From UBA7803 sp041395905 (GTDB lineage Bacteria; Pseudomonadota; Gammaproteobacteria; Pseudomonadales; Azotimanducaceae), in assembly GCA_041395905.1 (NCBI GenBank), contig JAWKZP010000008.1:124001-188000 (forward strand): a stretch of DNA of 64,000 bases, in the 5' to 3' direction. Made by a program: the position numbers and the translations under genes. Below, piece by piece: positions 35,391 to 44,107 of this stretch (the first letter of the stretch is position 1; each line of letters begins with the position of its first letter). The notes beneath the pieces were generated by a model. The model saw nothing but the letters and a program-made list of their open reading frames with translations, did no database searches and had not been told where the DNA came from.

Positions 35391-36254
35391 ATGAACCCGG
35401 TACTTCAGGAAATCATCGACCTGATCAACGTCGAGCGCATCGAGGAGAACCTCTACCGCGGTCAGAATCACAAGACCGAACACGTGTTCGGCGGTCAGGT
35501 GCTGGCCCAGGCCATCGCCGCGGCCTGCCGCACCGTCGACGCCCCGCACCATCTGCACTCCAGCCACGCCTACTTTCTGCGCGCCGGCGACTGGAACGTA
35601 CCGATTCTCTACGAGGTCGACCGCATCCGCGACGGCCGCAGCTTCAGCACCCGGCGCGTGGTCGCGATTCAGCACGGCAGAGCGATCTTCAACATGGATC
35701 TGTCGTGGCAGAAACGCGAGCAGGGCCTGCGCCACGCGCTGCCCATTCCCGACGTGCCGCCGCCGGAGGCGTTGCGTGGCGATCGCGAGGCCTACCTCGA
35801 GTTCGCTCGGCAGCGCCCCGACGTGAAGCGCTACGCCTTTCGCTTCGAAGCCATCGACTCGCGCCAGGTGGAACGGATTCTGATGACCGACGATGACGCG
35901 CACCCGCCGTACAAGCATTCGTGGCTGCGCACCCGGGAGCAGTTGCCGGACGATCCGGAAATCCATCTGGCCATGCTGGCGTACATGTCGGATCTCGACT
36001 TCATGAGCACCAGCATGCTGCCACACGGCCGCAACGCCATGCGCGAATCGATTCAGGGTGCGAGCCTCGATCACTCGCTGTGGTTCCACAAACCGTTCCG
36101 CGCCGACGAATGGCTGCTGTTCGCGAAAGAGTCGCCCAATGCGGGTGGCGCACGCGGATTCGTGCGCGGTGAGTTCTTCAACCGCAGGGGCGAGCTGGTC
36201 GCCACCGCGGCCCAGGAATGTCTGATCCGGCCGCTTGCCGGCAGGACCGGCTGA
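35391..36254 (+). CDS. tesB: Acyl-CoA thioesterase II
   Basis: 287 residues, double hot-dog fold. Motifs are YRGQNHKTEHVFGGQVLAQAIAAA, DGRSFSTRRVVAIQHGRAIFNMDLSWQ, LAYMSDLDFMSTSMLPHG (catalytic Asp region), ASLDHSLWFHKPFRADEWLLFAKESPNAGGARGFVRGEFF and VATAAQECLIR. It hydrolyses medium- and long-chain acyl-CoA and fits the window's several acyl-CoA genes. TAGAAT at 35355-35360 is a possible -10. Confidence 0.94.
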   Translation: MNPVLQEIIDLINVERIEENLYRGQNHKTEHVFGGQVLAQAIAAACRTVDAPHHLHSSHAYFLRAGDWNVPILYEVDRIRDGRSFSTRRVVAIQHGRAIFNMDLSWQKREQGLRHALPIPDVPPPEALRGDREAYLEFARQRPDVKRYAFRFEAIDSRQVERILMTDDDAHPPYKHSWLRTREQLPDDPEIHLAMLAYMSDLDFMSTSMLPHGRNAMRESIQGASLDHSLWFHKPFRADEWLLFAKESPNAGGARGFVRGEFFNRRGELVATAAQECLIRPLAGRTG

Positions 36255-36261
36255 GCGCGAC

Positions 36262-37260
36262 TCAGGCCAGCAACCGGTCCACCAGAACCTCCACCAGCGC
36301 CGCCGCCACCCACGCAAGCGGAGGCAGCACCAGGTAGAACAGCGCCCGCGACAGCATCCGCACATCCACCGGCCAGGTGTGAAGCGCGCGCATACGATCC
36401 AGATGTCCGAGCAACAGCTCGAGCTGCGCCAGATCGCTGCGGTCGACCCGGGCTATACGTTCGCGCAGCTCATCGAGACGCTCGCCGCGGGCAGCGGCGA
36501 TGGCGCGATGCACGCCCCAGAGGGGCAGCACGAACATGAACACGCCCGCCGGCACGCCTACGATGAGCCCCGGGAGGTAGTTCTCCACGCGGATGTCGGT
36601 GCTCACCGCCTGCACCGGCATCAGCGCCAGCGCGCCCATGACGACCAGCACGTAGAGACTCGCCACGCGGGCGAACGGACGCAACGTCCGGAAGTCGTAG
36701 AGGTCGACGCGCACGTTCGAACCGGCACGGCTGAACGCGACGCTCACCCGCAACCCCTCGGCCACGACGAAACCCACGGTAGTCCAGACCGCCACGTTGC
36801 CGCAGAACACCGAGGCATCGAGCAGCACTGCCGGGCTGCCGGCAATCCGCTCCAGCGCACCGGCGAGCTGCAGCACGCCGAATCCCATTCCAAACAGCGC
36901 GCCCGCAACGCGCAGCAGCACCGGTCCTGCCGAGATCATCCGGACCACGCGTTCCGGGTCTGCCAGCACCGGGCGCAGCGCTGCCGCGGACTGGCTGGCG
37001 CGCAGCCACATGGGGTAGGAACAGCCCAGGAGATAGGCGGGCAGCAGGCTGTAGATGAGCGCCGATCCCCAGGCCTGATCGCTGGCCCGGAACAGCTGCG
37101 AGCCTGCCGGCGCGTGCACGATGACGATCGCGAAGTAGGTGAACGTAGGAACGGCCCACAGGAGCGGCAGGAGCAGCGGGTGCGTGCGCCGGGCAAAACC
37201 TACGGTCCAGGGCGCGGCACGTCCGCGCCCCGGGTGCAGCGCCTGATCAGGCGCCGGCAA
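36262..37260 (-). CDS. Multi-pass membrane protein of unknown function
   Basis: 332 residues I cannot assign. About eight hydrophobic helices are visible (for example LLPLLWAVPTFTYFAIVIV, LIYSLLPAYLLGCSYPMWL, AGALFGMGFGVLQLAG, VASLYVLVVMGALALM, YLPGLIVGVPAGVFMFVLPLWGV, and ALFYLVLPPLAWVAAALVEVLVDRLL at the end). A cytosolic charged segment (GERLDELRERIARVDRSDLAQLELLLGHLDRMRALH) sits before the last helix pair. The start is probably TTG 37260; no stronger start was seen. It follows the peroxiredoxin by 9 bases on the same strand. Confidence 0.65.
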   Translation of the reverse strand: MPAPDQALHPGRGRAAPWTVGFARRTHPLLLPLLWAVPTFTYFAIVIVHAPAGSQLFRASDQAWGSALIYSLLPAYLLGCSYPMWLRASQSAAALRPVLADPERVVRMISAGPVLLRVAGALFGMGFGVLQLAGALERIAGSPAVLLDASVFCGNVAVWTTVGFVVAEGLRVSVAFSRAGSNVRVDLYDFRTLRPFARVASLYVLVVMGALALMPVQAVSTDIRVENYLPGLIVGVPAGVFMFVLPLWGVHRAIAAARGERLDELRERIARVDRSDLAQLELLLGHLDRMRALHTWPVDVRMLSRALFYLVLPPLAWVAAALVEVLVDRLLA

Positions 37261-37269
37261 GAGCAGATC

Positions 37270-37749
37270 TCAGAGCGCCTGGAGAATCGCCTCGGCGCTG
37301 CTCACTTCGAATTTGCCGGGCGCCTCCACCGCCAGCTTCGTTACCACGCCGTCCTCGACGATCATGGCGAAACGCTGCGACCGCTTGCCCAGACCGAAGC
37401 CGCTGCCGTCCATCTCGAGACCCAGCGCCTTGGTGAAGGTACCGTTGCCATCGCCCACCATCACGATCTGCTCGGCGTTGTGATCCTTGCCCCAACTGTC
37501 CATGACGAACGCGTCGTTGACGGCCAGACAGACGATGCTGTCCACACCTTTGGCCTTGATGGCGTCGGCATTGACGACGAAACCCGGCAGGTGGGCCTGC
37601 GAGCAGGTGGGGGTGTAGGCACCGGGAACGGCGAACAGCACCACTTTCTTGCCGCCGAACAGCTCCGCCGTGGTCACGGGGGTGGGTCGTCCGTCCTTCA
37701 TCACGTGCATGGTCGCTTCGGGTAGCTTGTCACCTTCTTTTATGGCCAT
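37270..37749 (-). CDS. Peroxiredoxin, Prx5 (AhpC/TSA redoxin) type
   Basis: 159 residues. PGAYTPTCS holds the peroxidatic Cys49; LPGFVVNADAIKAKGVDSIVCLAVNDAFVMDSW and DGNGTFTKALGLEMDGSGFGLGKRSQRFAMIV are Prx5 signatures. It reduces hydrogen peroxide and alkyl hydroperoxides with glutathione/glutaredoxin or thioredoxin. It is the stand-alone counterpart of the Prx-Grx fusion at 60794-61537. Confidence 0.93.
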   Translation of the reverse strand: MAIKEGDKLPEATMHVMKDGRPTPVTTAELFGGKKVVLFAVPGAYTPTCSQAHLPGFVVNADAIKAKGVDSIVCLAVNDAFVMDSWGKDHNAEQIVMVGDGNGTFTKALGLEMDGSGFGLGKRSQRFAMIVEDGVVTKLAVEAPGKFEVSSAEAILQAL

Positions 37750-37948
37750 GACTCATCCTCAGAGTGCGTTGCGGAGGGCGGAGTTTGGGGAAATCGCCGG
37801 CAGGGGTCAACGGCGGGCCGGGCGCGCGCCTTCGATCGCGCTTCGGTCCGGCCGCGCGCGAGCGCGGATCGGGGTGTCGGACAGGGTTTCGCCAAACTGA
37901 GGCGGACGCCACGATCGCAAACGCCAAACCTCGTATAGAATGTCACCT

Positions 37949-39385
37949 ATGCGAGGTATCTCGTACAGGACAAAGGACTTTCTGTGCCGGTGCGGGGCAC
38001 TGATCGTGCTCGGCCTCAGTGCCTGCGCGCCACCGCCGGAGCAGGCGGCCACCGCCGAGACGGTGGCCGTCGAGCCGCTGCTGCCTGCGCCGCGCCCGCT
38101 CAGAGCGCCGCCAGCCGCGCGCCCGCAGCTCACCGTGCTGCCCGCGAGCGTGGCGGTGCCCGATCCGGAACCGGAGCTGCGCCTGCAGCCGGACCCATTC
38201 GACACCGAGGCCATGCTGACCGATCGGATCAGCACGGTTTATCCCGCTGCCCCTGCCGCCCCGGCAGGCTCCAGCGAGGCGTCCGATCCTGCCGGGGCGG
38301 ATCAGGACGGCCCCGCGGGCGAGGATCTCGCCAGCGCAGGCGATGCGGCGAAGGCACACAACTTCAGGCTGCTCGGCACCGAGATCCAGCCTGGAACCTT
38401 TCAGCAGCTCACCTGGACGTCGACGGAAGCGTTCACCGGCACCAACATCGCCAGCGCCGTGCTGGTCGCTCACGGCACCGAGCCGGGACCCGTGCTGTGC
38501 CTCACGGCCGCGGTTCACGGCGACGAGCTCAACGGCATCGAAACGGTGCGCCGCGTCATGCACGGGCTCGATCCGGAGCGACTCAACGGCACCGTGGTCG
38601 GCGTGCCCATCGTCAATCTGCAGGGCTTCCATCGCAACTCCCGCTACCTGCCGGACCGTCGAGACCTGAATCGGTTCTTCCCGGGCAATCCGTCCGGCAG
38701 CTCGGCGTCGCGCATCGCCTACTCGCTGTTCACGCAGATCATCCGCCACTGCTCGGCGCTGGTGGACCTGCACACCGGCTCGTTCCACCGCACCAACCTG
38801 CCGCAGCTGCGCGGCAACCTGAACAATCCGGCGGTGGTGGAGATCACCCGGGGTTTCGGCTCCACCATCATCCTGCACAGCGTCGGCGCCAGCGGCACCC
38901 TGCGCAAGGCGGCTACCGACGCCGGCATTCCGGCGGTGATACTGGAAGCCGGCGGCCCGATGCAGGTTGAAGAAGATGCCGTCGAGCACGGCGTGAAAGG
39001 CATCTTCACGCTGCTCGACACCATGGGCATGTACGACCGTCTGAGCCTCTGGGGCAACCCGGAGCCCGTCTACTACCAGTCGCGCTGGGTGCGTGCCGAT
39101 CACGGCGGAATCCTCGCCAGCAAGGTGGACCTCGGCAAGCGCATCCAGCCGGGTGACCTGCTGGGCACGGTCACCGATCCGATCAGCAACGAGCAGAACG
39201 ACGTGACCTCGCCGTATCGGGGCCGGGTCATCGGCATGGCCGTCGATCAGTTCGTGATGCCGGGCTACGCAGCCTTTCACATCGTGATGGAAGCCCCGGT
39301 GGACAAGGCGAAGACCGATTCTCCGGTGGACACCGAGCTCGACCACTCCGGCCTCGACCTGAGCGAGAGCGAACCCTCCGATTGA
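37949..39385 (+). CDS. Succinylglutamate desuccinylase/aspartoacylase-like (M14) lipoprotein
   Basis: 478 residues. The N-terminus has a lipoprotein signal with lipobox LSAC (CGALIVLGLSAC) and a Pro/Ala-rich linker to about residue 140. The M14-like catalytic domain carries AAVHGDELNGIETVRRV (zinc His and Glu), RDLNRFFPG, ALVDLHTGSFHR (zinc His) and AVILEAGGPMQVEEDAVEHG (catalytic Glu). The C-terminal beta domain (GGILASKVDLGKRIQPGDLLGTVTDPI) resembles a biotinyl-like barrel. Probably an envelope-anchored deacylase or amidohydrolase; substrate unknown. ATG 37949 preferred; ATG 37940 is in frame. TAGAAT (37936-37941) lies 7 bases before ATG, so the mRNA may be leaderless. Confidence 0.85.
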   Translation: MRGISYRTKDFLCRCGALIVLGLSACAPPPEQAATAETVAVEPLLPAPRPLRAPPAARPQLTVLPASVAVPDPEPELRLQPDPFDTEAMLTDRISTVYPAAPAAPAGSSEASDPAGADQDGPAGEDLASAGDAAKAHNFRLLGTEIQPGTFQQLTWTSTEAFTGTNIASAVLVAHGTEPGPVLCLTAAVHGDELNGIETVRRVMHGLDPERLNGTVVGVPIVNLQGFHRNSRYLPDRRDLNRFFPGNPSGSSASRIAYSLFTQIIRHCSALVDLHTGSFHRTNLPQLRGNLNNPAVVEITRGFGSTIILHSVGASGTLRKAATDAGIPAVILEAGGPMQVEEDAVEHGVKGIFTLLDTMGMYDRLSLWGNPEPVYYQSRWVRADHGGILASKVDLGKRIQPGDLLGTVTDPISNEQNDVTSPYRGRVIGMAVDQFVMPGYAAFHIVMEAPVDKAKTDSPVDTELDHSGLDLSESEPSD

Positions 39386-39422
39386 GGCTTTGCCACGGGG
39401 TCCTCGAGCCCGGCGTTCCAAC

Positions 39423-39470
39423 TGAGACCCGATACTGAAACCCGATACTGGGACCCCAGACTGGAACCTG
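39423..39470. repeat. Degenerate 13-base tandem repeat, about 3.5 copies
   Basis: Units TGAGACCCGATAC, TGAAACCCGATAC and TGGGACCCCAGAC, then a partial TGGAACCTG, fill the gap between the convergent M14 lipoprotein and Nudix genes. The first two units differ at one base. Function unknown; simple slippage expansion is the plain explanation. Confidence 0.7.
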
Positions 39471-39495
39471 CTGCGGCCTGCGCGAACGCGGCCGC

Positions 39496-40155
39496 TCAGC
39501 GCCAGGCGAACTCCGGCTGCTCGAAGTGGGCGACCCGGGTACTGCGGCCCAGCAGGCAGACCTCACGGAACTGGTAGATCAACGCCGCGGTCGGCGCCGC
39601 TATGTGATCGTCGCCGACGGGCATGCGCAGCACCGGGTGCTCGCCGTGGGGGGATGAATCCAGCTGCGGCGCGTCGGGCCGGAGAAACTCGGTGAGCGGA
39701 ATGCGGTGAATGTACGCCACCTCGCCGGGGTTCGGGGTCGCCTCGAGCCCCGGACCGCCCCACACCACGATCGGCGTCATGACGAACCCGGAACGGGTCA
39801 CGAAATCGTCGAGCCGCCCGAGGACGGCCGACTCGGCGAGGTCCACCGCTACCTCTTCGTGCATCTCGCGCAGCGCCGTCTCGACGGCCGTCTCGCCGGG
39901 ATCCAGACGGCCACCCGGAAACGCCCACTGGCCAGGATGGCTGCGCAGGGCCAGGGAGCGTCGCGTCAGGATCAGGCCCGCCACGGGCTGCCAGCTGGCG
40001 TGGCGCGGCAATCCGGGCAGATCCGCGCCGAACGCCACGTCGGTGACGGTGATGGCGACTGCGGCGTGCCGGGCCGCTTCCACGTCAGCCACGATGGGAT
40101 CGAACGCCGCCAGATTGGCGGAAATGGTCTGCCGCAGTTGCTCGTCGCAAATCAT
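39496..40155 (-). CDS. CoA pyrophosphohydrolase-type Nudix hydrolase (NudL-like)
   Basis: 219 residues. The Nudix box is complete: GGRLDPGETAVETALREMHEEVAVD. Just before it, LALRSHPGQWAFPGG is the CoA-pyrophosphatase motif (LxxHxGQxxFPGG) of YeaB/NudL. It would split CoA into 4'-phosphopantetheine and 3',5'-ADP. An extra ~40-residue C-terminal part (HEHPVLRMPVGDDHIAAPTAALIYQF region) is present. Divergent from the EamA transporter. Confidence 0.87.
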   Translation of the reverse strand: MICDEQLRQTISANLAAFDPIVADVEAARHAAVAITVTDVAFGADLPGLPRHASWQPVAGLILTRRSLALRSHPGQWAFPGGRLDPGETAVETALREMHEEVAVDLAESAVLGRLDDFVTRSGFVMTPIVVWGGPGLEATPNPGEVAYIHRIPLTEFLRPDAPQLDSSPHGEHPVLRMPVGDDHIAAPTAALIYQFREVCLLGRSTRVAHFEQPEFAWR

Positions 40156-40208
40156 GCTCTAATCGTTCCCATGCCGGCACGCCCTGATCCGGCCCAGCCG
40201 CTGACCCC

Positions 40209-41114
40209 ATGATGACAGACGCTTCCCTACAGCACGAGCCGGCAGTCGCCAGGGACGAACGCGCCGCCACGGTGGCGGCGCTGCTGGCCGTCGCCCTGTG
40301 GTCGACGGTGGCCACCGGCTTCAAGCTGGGGCTCGCCGTGCTGGAGCCGGTACAGCTGCTGCTGCTCGGCAGCACCTTCTCGGCGCTGCTGTTCGCGGGC
40401 GCCAGCAGCTTGCGCGGCGCCTGGCGGATAGACGCCCGCGGGCTGCGCCAGTGCGCCCTGCTGGGTGCTCTGAACCCGCTGTGCTACTACCTCGTGCTGT
40501 TCGAAGCCTACGACCGCCTGCCGGCACAGCTGGCGCAGCCGCTGAATTACACCTGGGCCATCACGCTGGCGCTGCTGGCCGTGCCGGTGCTGGGCCAGCG
40601 GCTGACCCGCCGCGCGCTCGGCGGGATCGTGCTCAGCTACGCGGGGGTGGTGATCCTGCTGTCACGCGGCCATTGGGGATTGCCGCCCGATACCGACTGG
40701 ATCGGCGTGGCCCTGGCGCTCGGCAGCACCATCCTGTGGGCCGGCTACTGGCTGCTGAACACGCGCAGCACCGCACCCGCCCTCACCCTCATGACCTGGA
40801 GCTTCTGCCTGGCGTTGCCACCGCTGGCGCTGATCTGCTGGCTGGGCCCGGGCTTCCCGGAACCGGGCTGGCCCGCGCTGGGCTACGCCGTCTGGGTGGG
40901 CGCGGTGGAGATGGGGATCACCTTTCTGCTCTGGCAGAGGGCGTTGCGGCTCACGGCCCACGCAGCGCGGATCGGCCAGCTGATCTTCCTGTCGCCGTTT
41001 CTGTCCCTGCTGCTGATCGGCGGCGTGCTCGGCGAGACCATCGAACCCAGCTCGGTCGCAGGTCTGGCCGTGATCGTCGGCGGTCTGCTGGTGGCACGGC
41101 GTCCCGGCCTGTGA
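40209..41114 (+). CDS. EamA/DMT superfamily transporter
   Basis: 301 residues with about 10 TM helices in two EamA repeats. The first opens AALLAVALWSTVATGFKLGLAVL and contains LAQPLNYTWAITLALLAVPVLGQRL; the second contains GVALALGSTILWAGYWLLNTR and IGQLIFLSPFLSLLLIGGVLGETIEPSSVAGLAVIVGGLL. A metabolite exporter by family; substrate unknown. ATG 40209 or 40212 may start. Confidence 0.88.
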   Translation: MMTDASLQHEPAVARDERAATVAALLAVALWSTVATGFKLGLAVLEPVQLLLLGSTFSALLFAGASSLRGAWRIDARGLRQCALLGALNPLCYYLVLFEAYDRLPAQLAQPLNYTWAITLALLAVPVLGQRLTRRALGGIVLSYAGVVILLSRGHWGLPPDTDWIGVALALGSTILWAGYWLLNTRSTAPALTLMTWSFCLALPPLALICWLGPGFPEPGWPALGYAVWVGAVEMGITFLLWQRALRLTAHAARIGQLIFLSPFLSLLLIGGVLGETIEPSSVAGLAVIVGGLLVARRPGL

Positions 41115-41215
41115 CGCCGTGCGCAATCGTGACCGCGCGAACCCGTGACGTGCACCTTACACCGCCGCGCCTGAACCGTTACCATCGACAGACAACGGAA
41201 GCAAAAAGAACTGCC

Positions 41216-41614
41216 ATGCAATACTCCCGATCCAAGTGTTCGCGCCGCCGCGGTCTGTTCGGCCTGCTGCCCGCTCTGATCATGGTTCTGGTCACTGCCA
41301 GCCCCGCTCAGGCCGGCGTCATCGGCACCGAGCAGGCCATCCAGCTGCATCAGCGGGCAGCGCACATTGAACAGCTTCAAAACTTTCTCGGCCGCGACGA
41401 TGCCCGCGCTGCTCTCATGCGCATGGGCGTAGATCCGGCCAGCGCTGCCGCCCGCGTCGAGCACCTGACTGCGGCCGAAGCCGCCGAGCTGGCCGGCCGC
41501 ATCGACGAGTTGCCGGCCGGATCCCTCGGAATCTTCGAGGTCGCGGGCGTGGTGGTGCTGGTGCTGCTGCTGCTCGAAGTGCTCGGCGTCACCAACGTCT
41601 TCACCTCCATCTGA
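41216..41614 (+). CDS. PA2779-family small membrane protein
   Basis: 132 residues. A signal-like N-terminal segment (LFGLLPALIMVLVTASPAQA) and a C-terminal TM helix (IFEVAGVVVLVLLLLEVLGVTNVF) flank a helical core (EQAIQLHQRAAHIEQLQNFLGRDDARAALMRMGVDPASAAARVEHLTAAEAAELAGRID). This is the PA2779 pattern, a protein always paired with a PA2778-type cysteine peptidase, as here (CTGA overlap). Function unknown; the pair probably acts in the envelope. Confidence 0.85.
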   Translation: MQYSRSKCSRRRGLFGLLPALIMVLVTASPAQAGVIGTEQAIQLHQRAAHIEQLQNFLGRDDARAALMRMGVDPASAAARVEHLTAAEAAELAGRIDELPAGSLGIFEVAGVVVLVLLLLEVLGVTNVFTSI

Positions 41615-42609
41615 AGCGACGGCGGCGCCAGAGGCGGGAGCGGCCACGAGCGCTCGCCGCAGCCTGCGCGCTGCTGTTCGCGGTCACCGGCTGCGCGAGC
41701 TGGCAGCCTCGCGAGCCGTTGCTGAGCGCCCCGGTGGAGCTCGCGGCGGTCCCCTTCTTTCCGCAGAGCACGGACCAGTGTGGGCCCTCAGCGCTCACTA
41801 CGGTGCTGCAGGCGAGCGGGGTCGATGCGCCGTTCGATCAGGTCGCTGCAGCCATCTACCTGCCCGAGCGTCGCGGCAGCCTGCAGCTCGAACTCCTGTC
41901 AGCGGCCCGCGCCTACGGGCGCCTGCCGGTACAGCTCGATCCCGATCTGCCAGGCCTCGTGGCCCAGCTTCAGCTCGGTCGTCCCGTACTGGTGATGCAG
42001 AACCTCGGCATCCGGCTGTTGCCCCTGTGGCACTACGCGGTAGTGGTGGGGTATCTGCCGGACGAGGACGCGCTCGTGCTGCGTTCCGGCCGCCGCGAGC
42101 GCCTGCTCGTGCCCCGCGCACGATTCGACCGGGCCTGGGCGCGCGCAGAGCGCTGGGCGCTGGTGCTGCTGGCCCCTGACCAACGCCCCACCGGAGTCGA
42201 TGAGCAGGCCTACCTGGCAGAAGCCGCGGCCCTGGAAGCCACCGGTGAAATCGAGATCGCCGGGCAGGCCTACCGCGAGGCGCTGACGCAATGGCCGGAC
42301 AGCCCGCTGGCGGCCCTCGGGCTGGCCAAGGTGTTGTATGCCGAAGGGCAGCTGCAGCAGGCCATTGGCCGCTACCGCGCGCTGCTGGCTGCCGACCCCA
42401 ACAATCTGATTGCCCGCAACAACCTGGCGGACTCGCTGTTGAACCTGGGTTGCCCGGATGCGGCGCTGGCCGTGATCGATGCCGCGCCGCCGGGTACGGC
42501 GCAGCACCCGCTCTACGGCGCGCTCCAGGCTACCCGGGCCGAAGTGGCAGCGGCGCTCGGCGCGTCGGACGCATCTGCGGCGATCTGCCCTGTGCCATAC
42601 GCGCCCTGA
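41611..42609 (+). CDS. PA2778-family cysteine peptidase with TPR region, CTG start
   Basis: 332 residues. A C39-like papain-fold domain has FFPQSTDQCGPSALTTVLQASG (catalytic Cys) and LLPLWHYAVVVGY (catalytic His), followed by two or three TPR-like helices (AGQAYREALTQWPDSPLAALGLAKVLYAEGQLQQAIGRYRALL). No ATG, GTG or TTG precedes the catalytic domain until TTG 41719, yet the frame upstream encodes a perfect lipoprotein signal (KRRRRQRRERPRALAAACALL, then FAVTGC lipobox). CTG 41611, overlapping the PA2779 stop as CTGA, is the only plausible start. Probably a periplasmic lipoprotein peptidase. Confidence 0.8.
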   Translation: MKRRRRQRRERPRALAAACALLFAVTGCASWQPREPLLSAPVELAAVPFFPQSTDQCGPSALTTVLQASGVDAPFDQVAAAIYLPERRGSLQLELLSAARAYGRLPVQLDPDLPGLVAQLQLGRPVLVMQNLGIRLLPLWHYAVVVGYLPDEDALVLRSGRRERLLVPRARFDRAWARAERWALVLLAPDQRPTGVDEQAYLAEAAALEATGEIEIAGQAYREALTQWPDSPLAALGLAKVLYAEGQLQQAIGRYRALLAADPNNLIARNNLADSLLNLGCPDAALAVIDAAPPGTAQHPLYGALQATRAEVAAALGASDASAAICPVPYAP

Positions 42610-42680
42610 ACGGGCCGGACTTTCGGCCCCGGGGCCGTTTCAGGCACCATAGCGGCTGGCCAACGATCTGGAGCCGGACG

Positions 42681-43259
42681 ATGTTGCGACTGCTGCTGAG
42701 CATTCTTGCGTTGCTCACCGCCCACGGCTGCGTGCTGGCCGTGTCGGACCACGACGACCACCAGCCGAACCGGGCCGCCGATATCGAGCATGGCCAATAT
42801 CTGGTGAGCCTGCTGGGTTGCGGACGCTGCCACACTCAGGGTTATCTCACCGGCAACACGGCGACCGGCCCCTATCTGGCCGGCTCCACGTTGGGTATCG
42901 CCTGGACCGCCTACGACGACAGCGGTGAGCCGCCGGGTCTGGCGTTCCCGCCGAACCTTACGCCCGACCCGGACACCGGCCTGGGTGCCTGGAGCGAAGC
43001 CGAAATCATCCGCACGCTGCGAGCCGGCGTCGGCCGCGATGGTCATCAGCGGCTCCCGGTGATGCCCTGGGGCAACTACGCCGCTCTGACCGACGACGAC
43101 GTGCGGGCAGTCGCCCGCTACCTGCAGAGCCTGACGCCCGTGCGTCGACAGATCCCGGCCCGCACCGAACGCGGCGAGCACAGCGACTACCCGTTCGTTC
43201 GCTTCGGCGTGTACACGTTCGAACCCCGAGGCTCGGTAGAGCGGCGCGACATGCCCTGA
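42681..43259 (+). CDS. c-type monohaem cytochrome
   Basis: 192 residues. Export signal LRLLLSILALLTAHGCVLA, then haem motif LLGCGRCHTQGYLTG (CxxCH). LRAGVGRDGHQRLPVMPWGNYAALTDDDVRAVARYLQSLTPVRRQIP supplies the likely Met axial ligand. The layout matches the small cytochromes that pair with alcohol or aldehyde dehydrogenases or formate dehydrogenase-like enzymes, but no such partner is adjacent. The Cys17 context does not fit a canonical lipobox well. Confidence 0.87.
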   Translation: MLRLLLSILALLTAHGCVLAVSDHDDHQPNRAADIEHGQYLVSLLGCGRCHTQGYLTGNTATGPYLAGSTLGIAWTAYDDSGEPPGLAFPPNLTPDPDTGLGAWSEAEIIRTLRAGVGRDGHQRLPVMPWGNYAALTDDDVRAVARYLQSLTPVRRQIPARTERGEHSDYPFVRFGVYTFEPRGSVERRDMP

Positions 43260-43288
43260 GCCCGGCTCCGGGTGCTGACCAGCGCGGA

Positions 43289-44077
43289 TCAGCGCCCCGT
43301 GAACGCGGGACGCCGCTTCTCGAGAAACGCCTGAATGCCCTCTCTGCCGTCCTCGCTGACCGAAAGCTCCGCGATGGTGCGCGCCTCGAGCTCCATCTGA
43401 GATTCGAGCGTCTGCTCGAACGAGCCGTTGAGCAGCGTTTTCACGGCCCCGTAGGCGCGCGTCGGGCCGACGGCCAGCTGACGCGCGAGCTCGGTGGCGC
43501 GGGTGAGCGCCGCGCCGTCGTCCACCACCTCGTTGACGATGCCCCAGCTCAGGGCCTCCTCGGCATTCAAAACCCGGTTCGTCAGCATCAGCTCGCGGGT
43601 CCGGCGATCGCCGATCTTGCGCGGCATGAAGAAGGTCGAGCTGCCGTCGGGCGACAGCCCGGCGCGGGTATAGGCCATGGTGAACACGGCCGAGCGCGCC
43701 GCGACGGCGAGATCGCAGGCCATCACCAGGCTGAAGCCGGCACCGGCCGCCGTGCCGTTGACCGCGGCGATCACCGGCGCCGCGCTGCGGGCGAGCCGCG
43801 ACAGGCCCATGTGCAGATCCCCGGCCATCTGTTTGAGCAGGCTGCGGGCACCCGCGCCCGCTGCAGCGAAGGCGCTGAGATCGCCACCAGCGCAGAACAT
43901 GCGGCCGGCGCCGGTAAGCACCACGGCCCTGACCTCGGGATCGTCGTCCGAAAGCAGCGCCGCGCGCGAGAACTCCGCCGCGCATTCCGGGCTCATGGCA
44001 TTGGCGGCTTCCGGCCGGTTGATGGTGATGGTGGCAACACCGTCGCTGACGTCGTAGCTGAGCGTCTCGAAGTCCAT
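43289..44077 (-). CDS. Enoyl-CoA hydratase/isomerase family protein
   Basis: 262-residue crotonase: LSYDVSDGVATITINRPEAANAMS, MFCAGGDLSAF (oxyanion Gly), AAVNGTAAGAGFSLVMACDLAVAAR. The second active-site segment reads AGLSPDGSSTFFMPRKIG, with Asp where hydratases have Glu, which is the isomerase-like arrangement of PaaG. Ends with FLEKRRPAF. It lies 30 bases downstream of the TetR gene on the same strand and opposite two acyl-CoA dehydrogenase genes, so it is probably part of one regulated acyl-CoA pathway. Confidence 0.88.
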   Translation of the reverse strand: MDFETLSYDVSDGVATITINRPEAANAMSPECAAEFSRAALLSDDDPEVRAVVLTGAGRMFCAGGDLSAFAAAGAGARSLLKQMAGDLHMGLSRLARSAAPVIAAVNGTAAGAGFSLVMACDLAVAARSAVFTMAYTRAGLSPDGSSTFFMPRKIGDRRTRELMLTNRVLNAEEALSWGIVNEVVDDGAALTRATELARQLAVGPTRAYGAVKTLLNGSFEQTLESQMELEARTIAELSVSEDGREGIQAFLEKRRPAFTGR

Positions 44078-44107
44078 GCCGTCCTCTCGTGCTGGGCGTT
44101 GTGGCGT

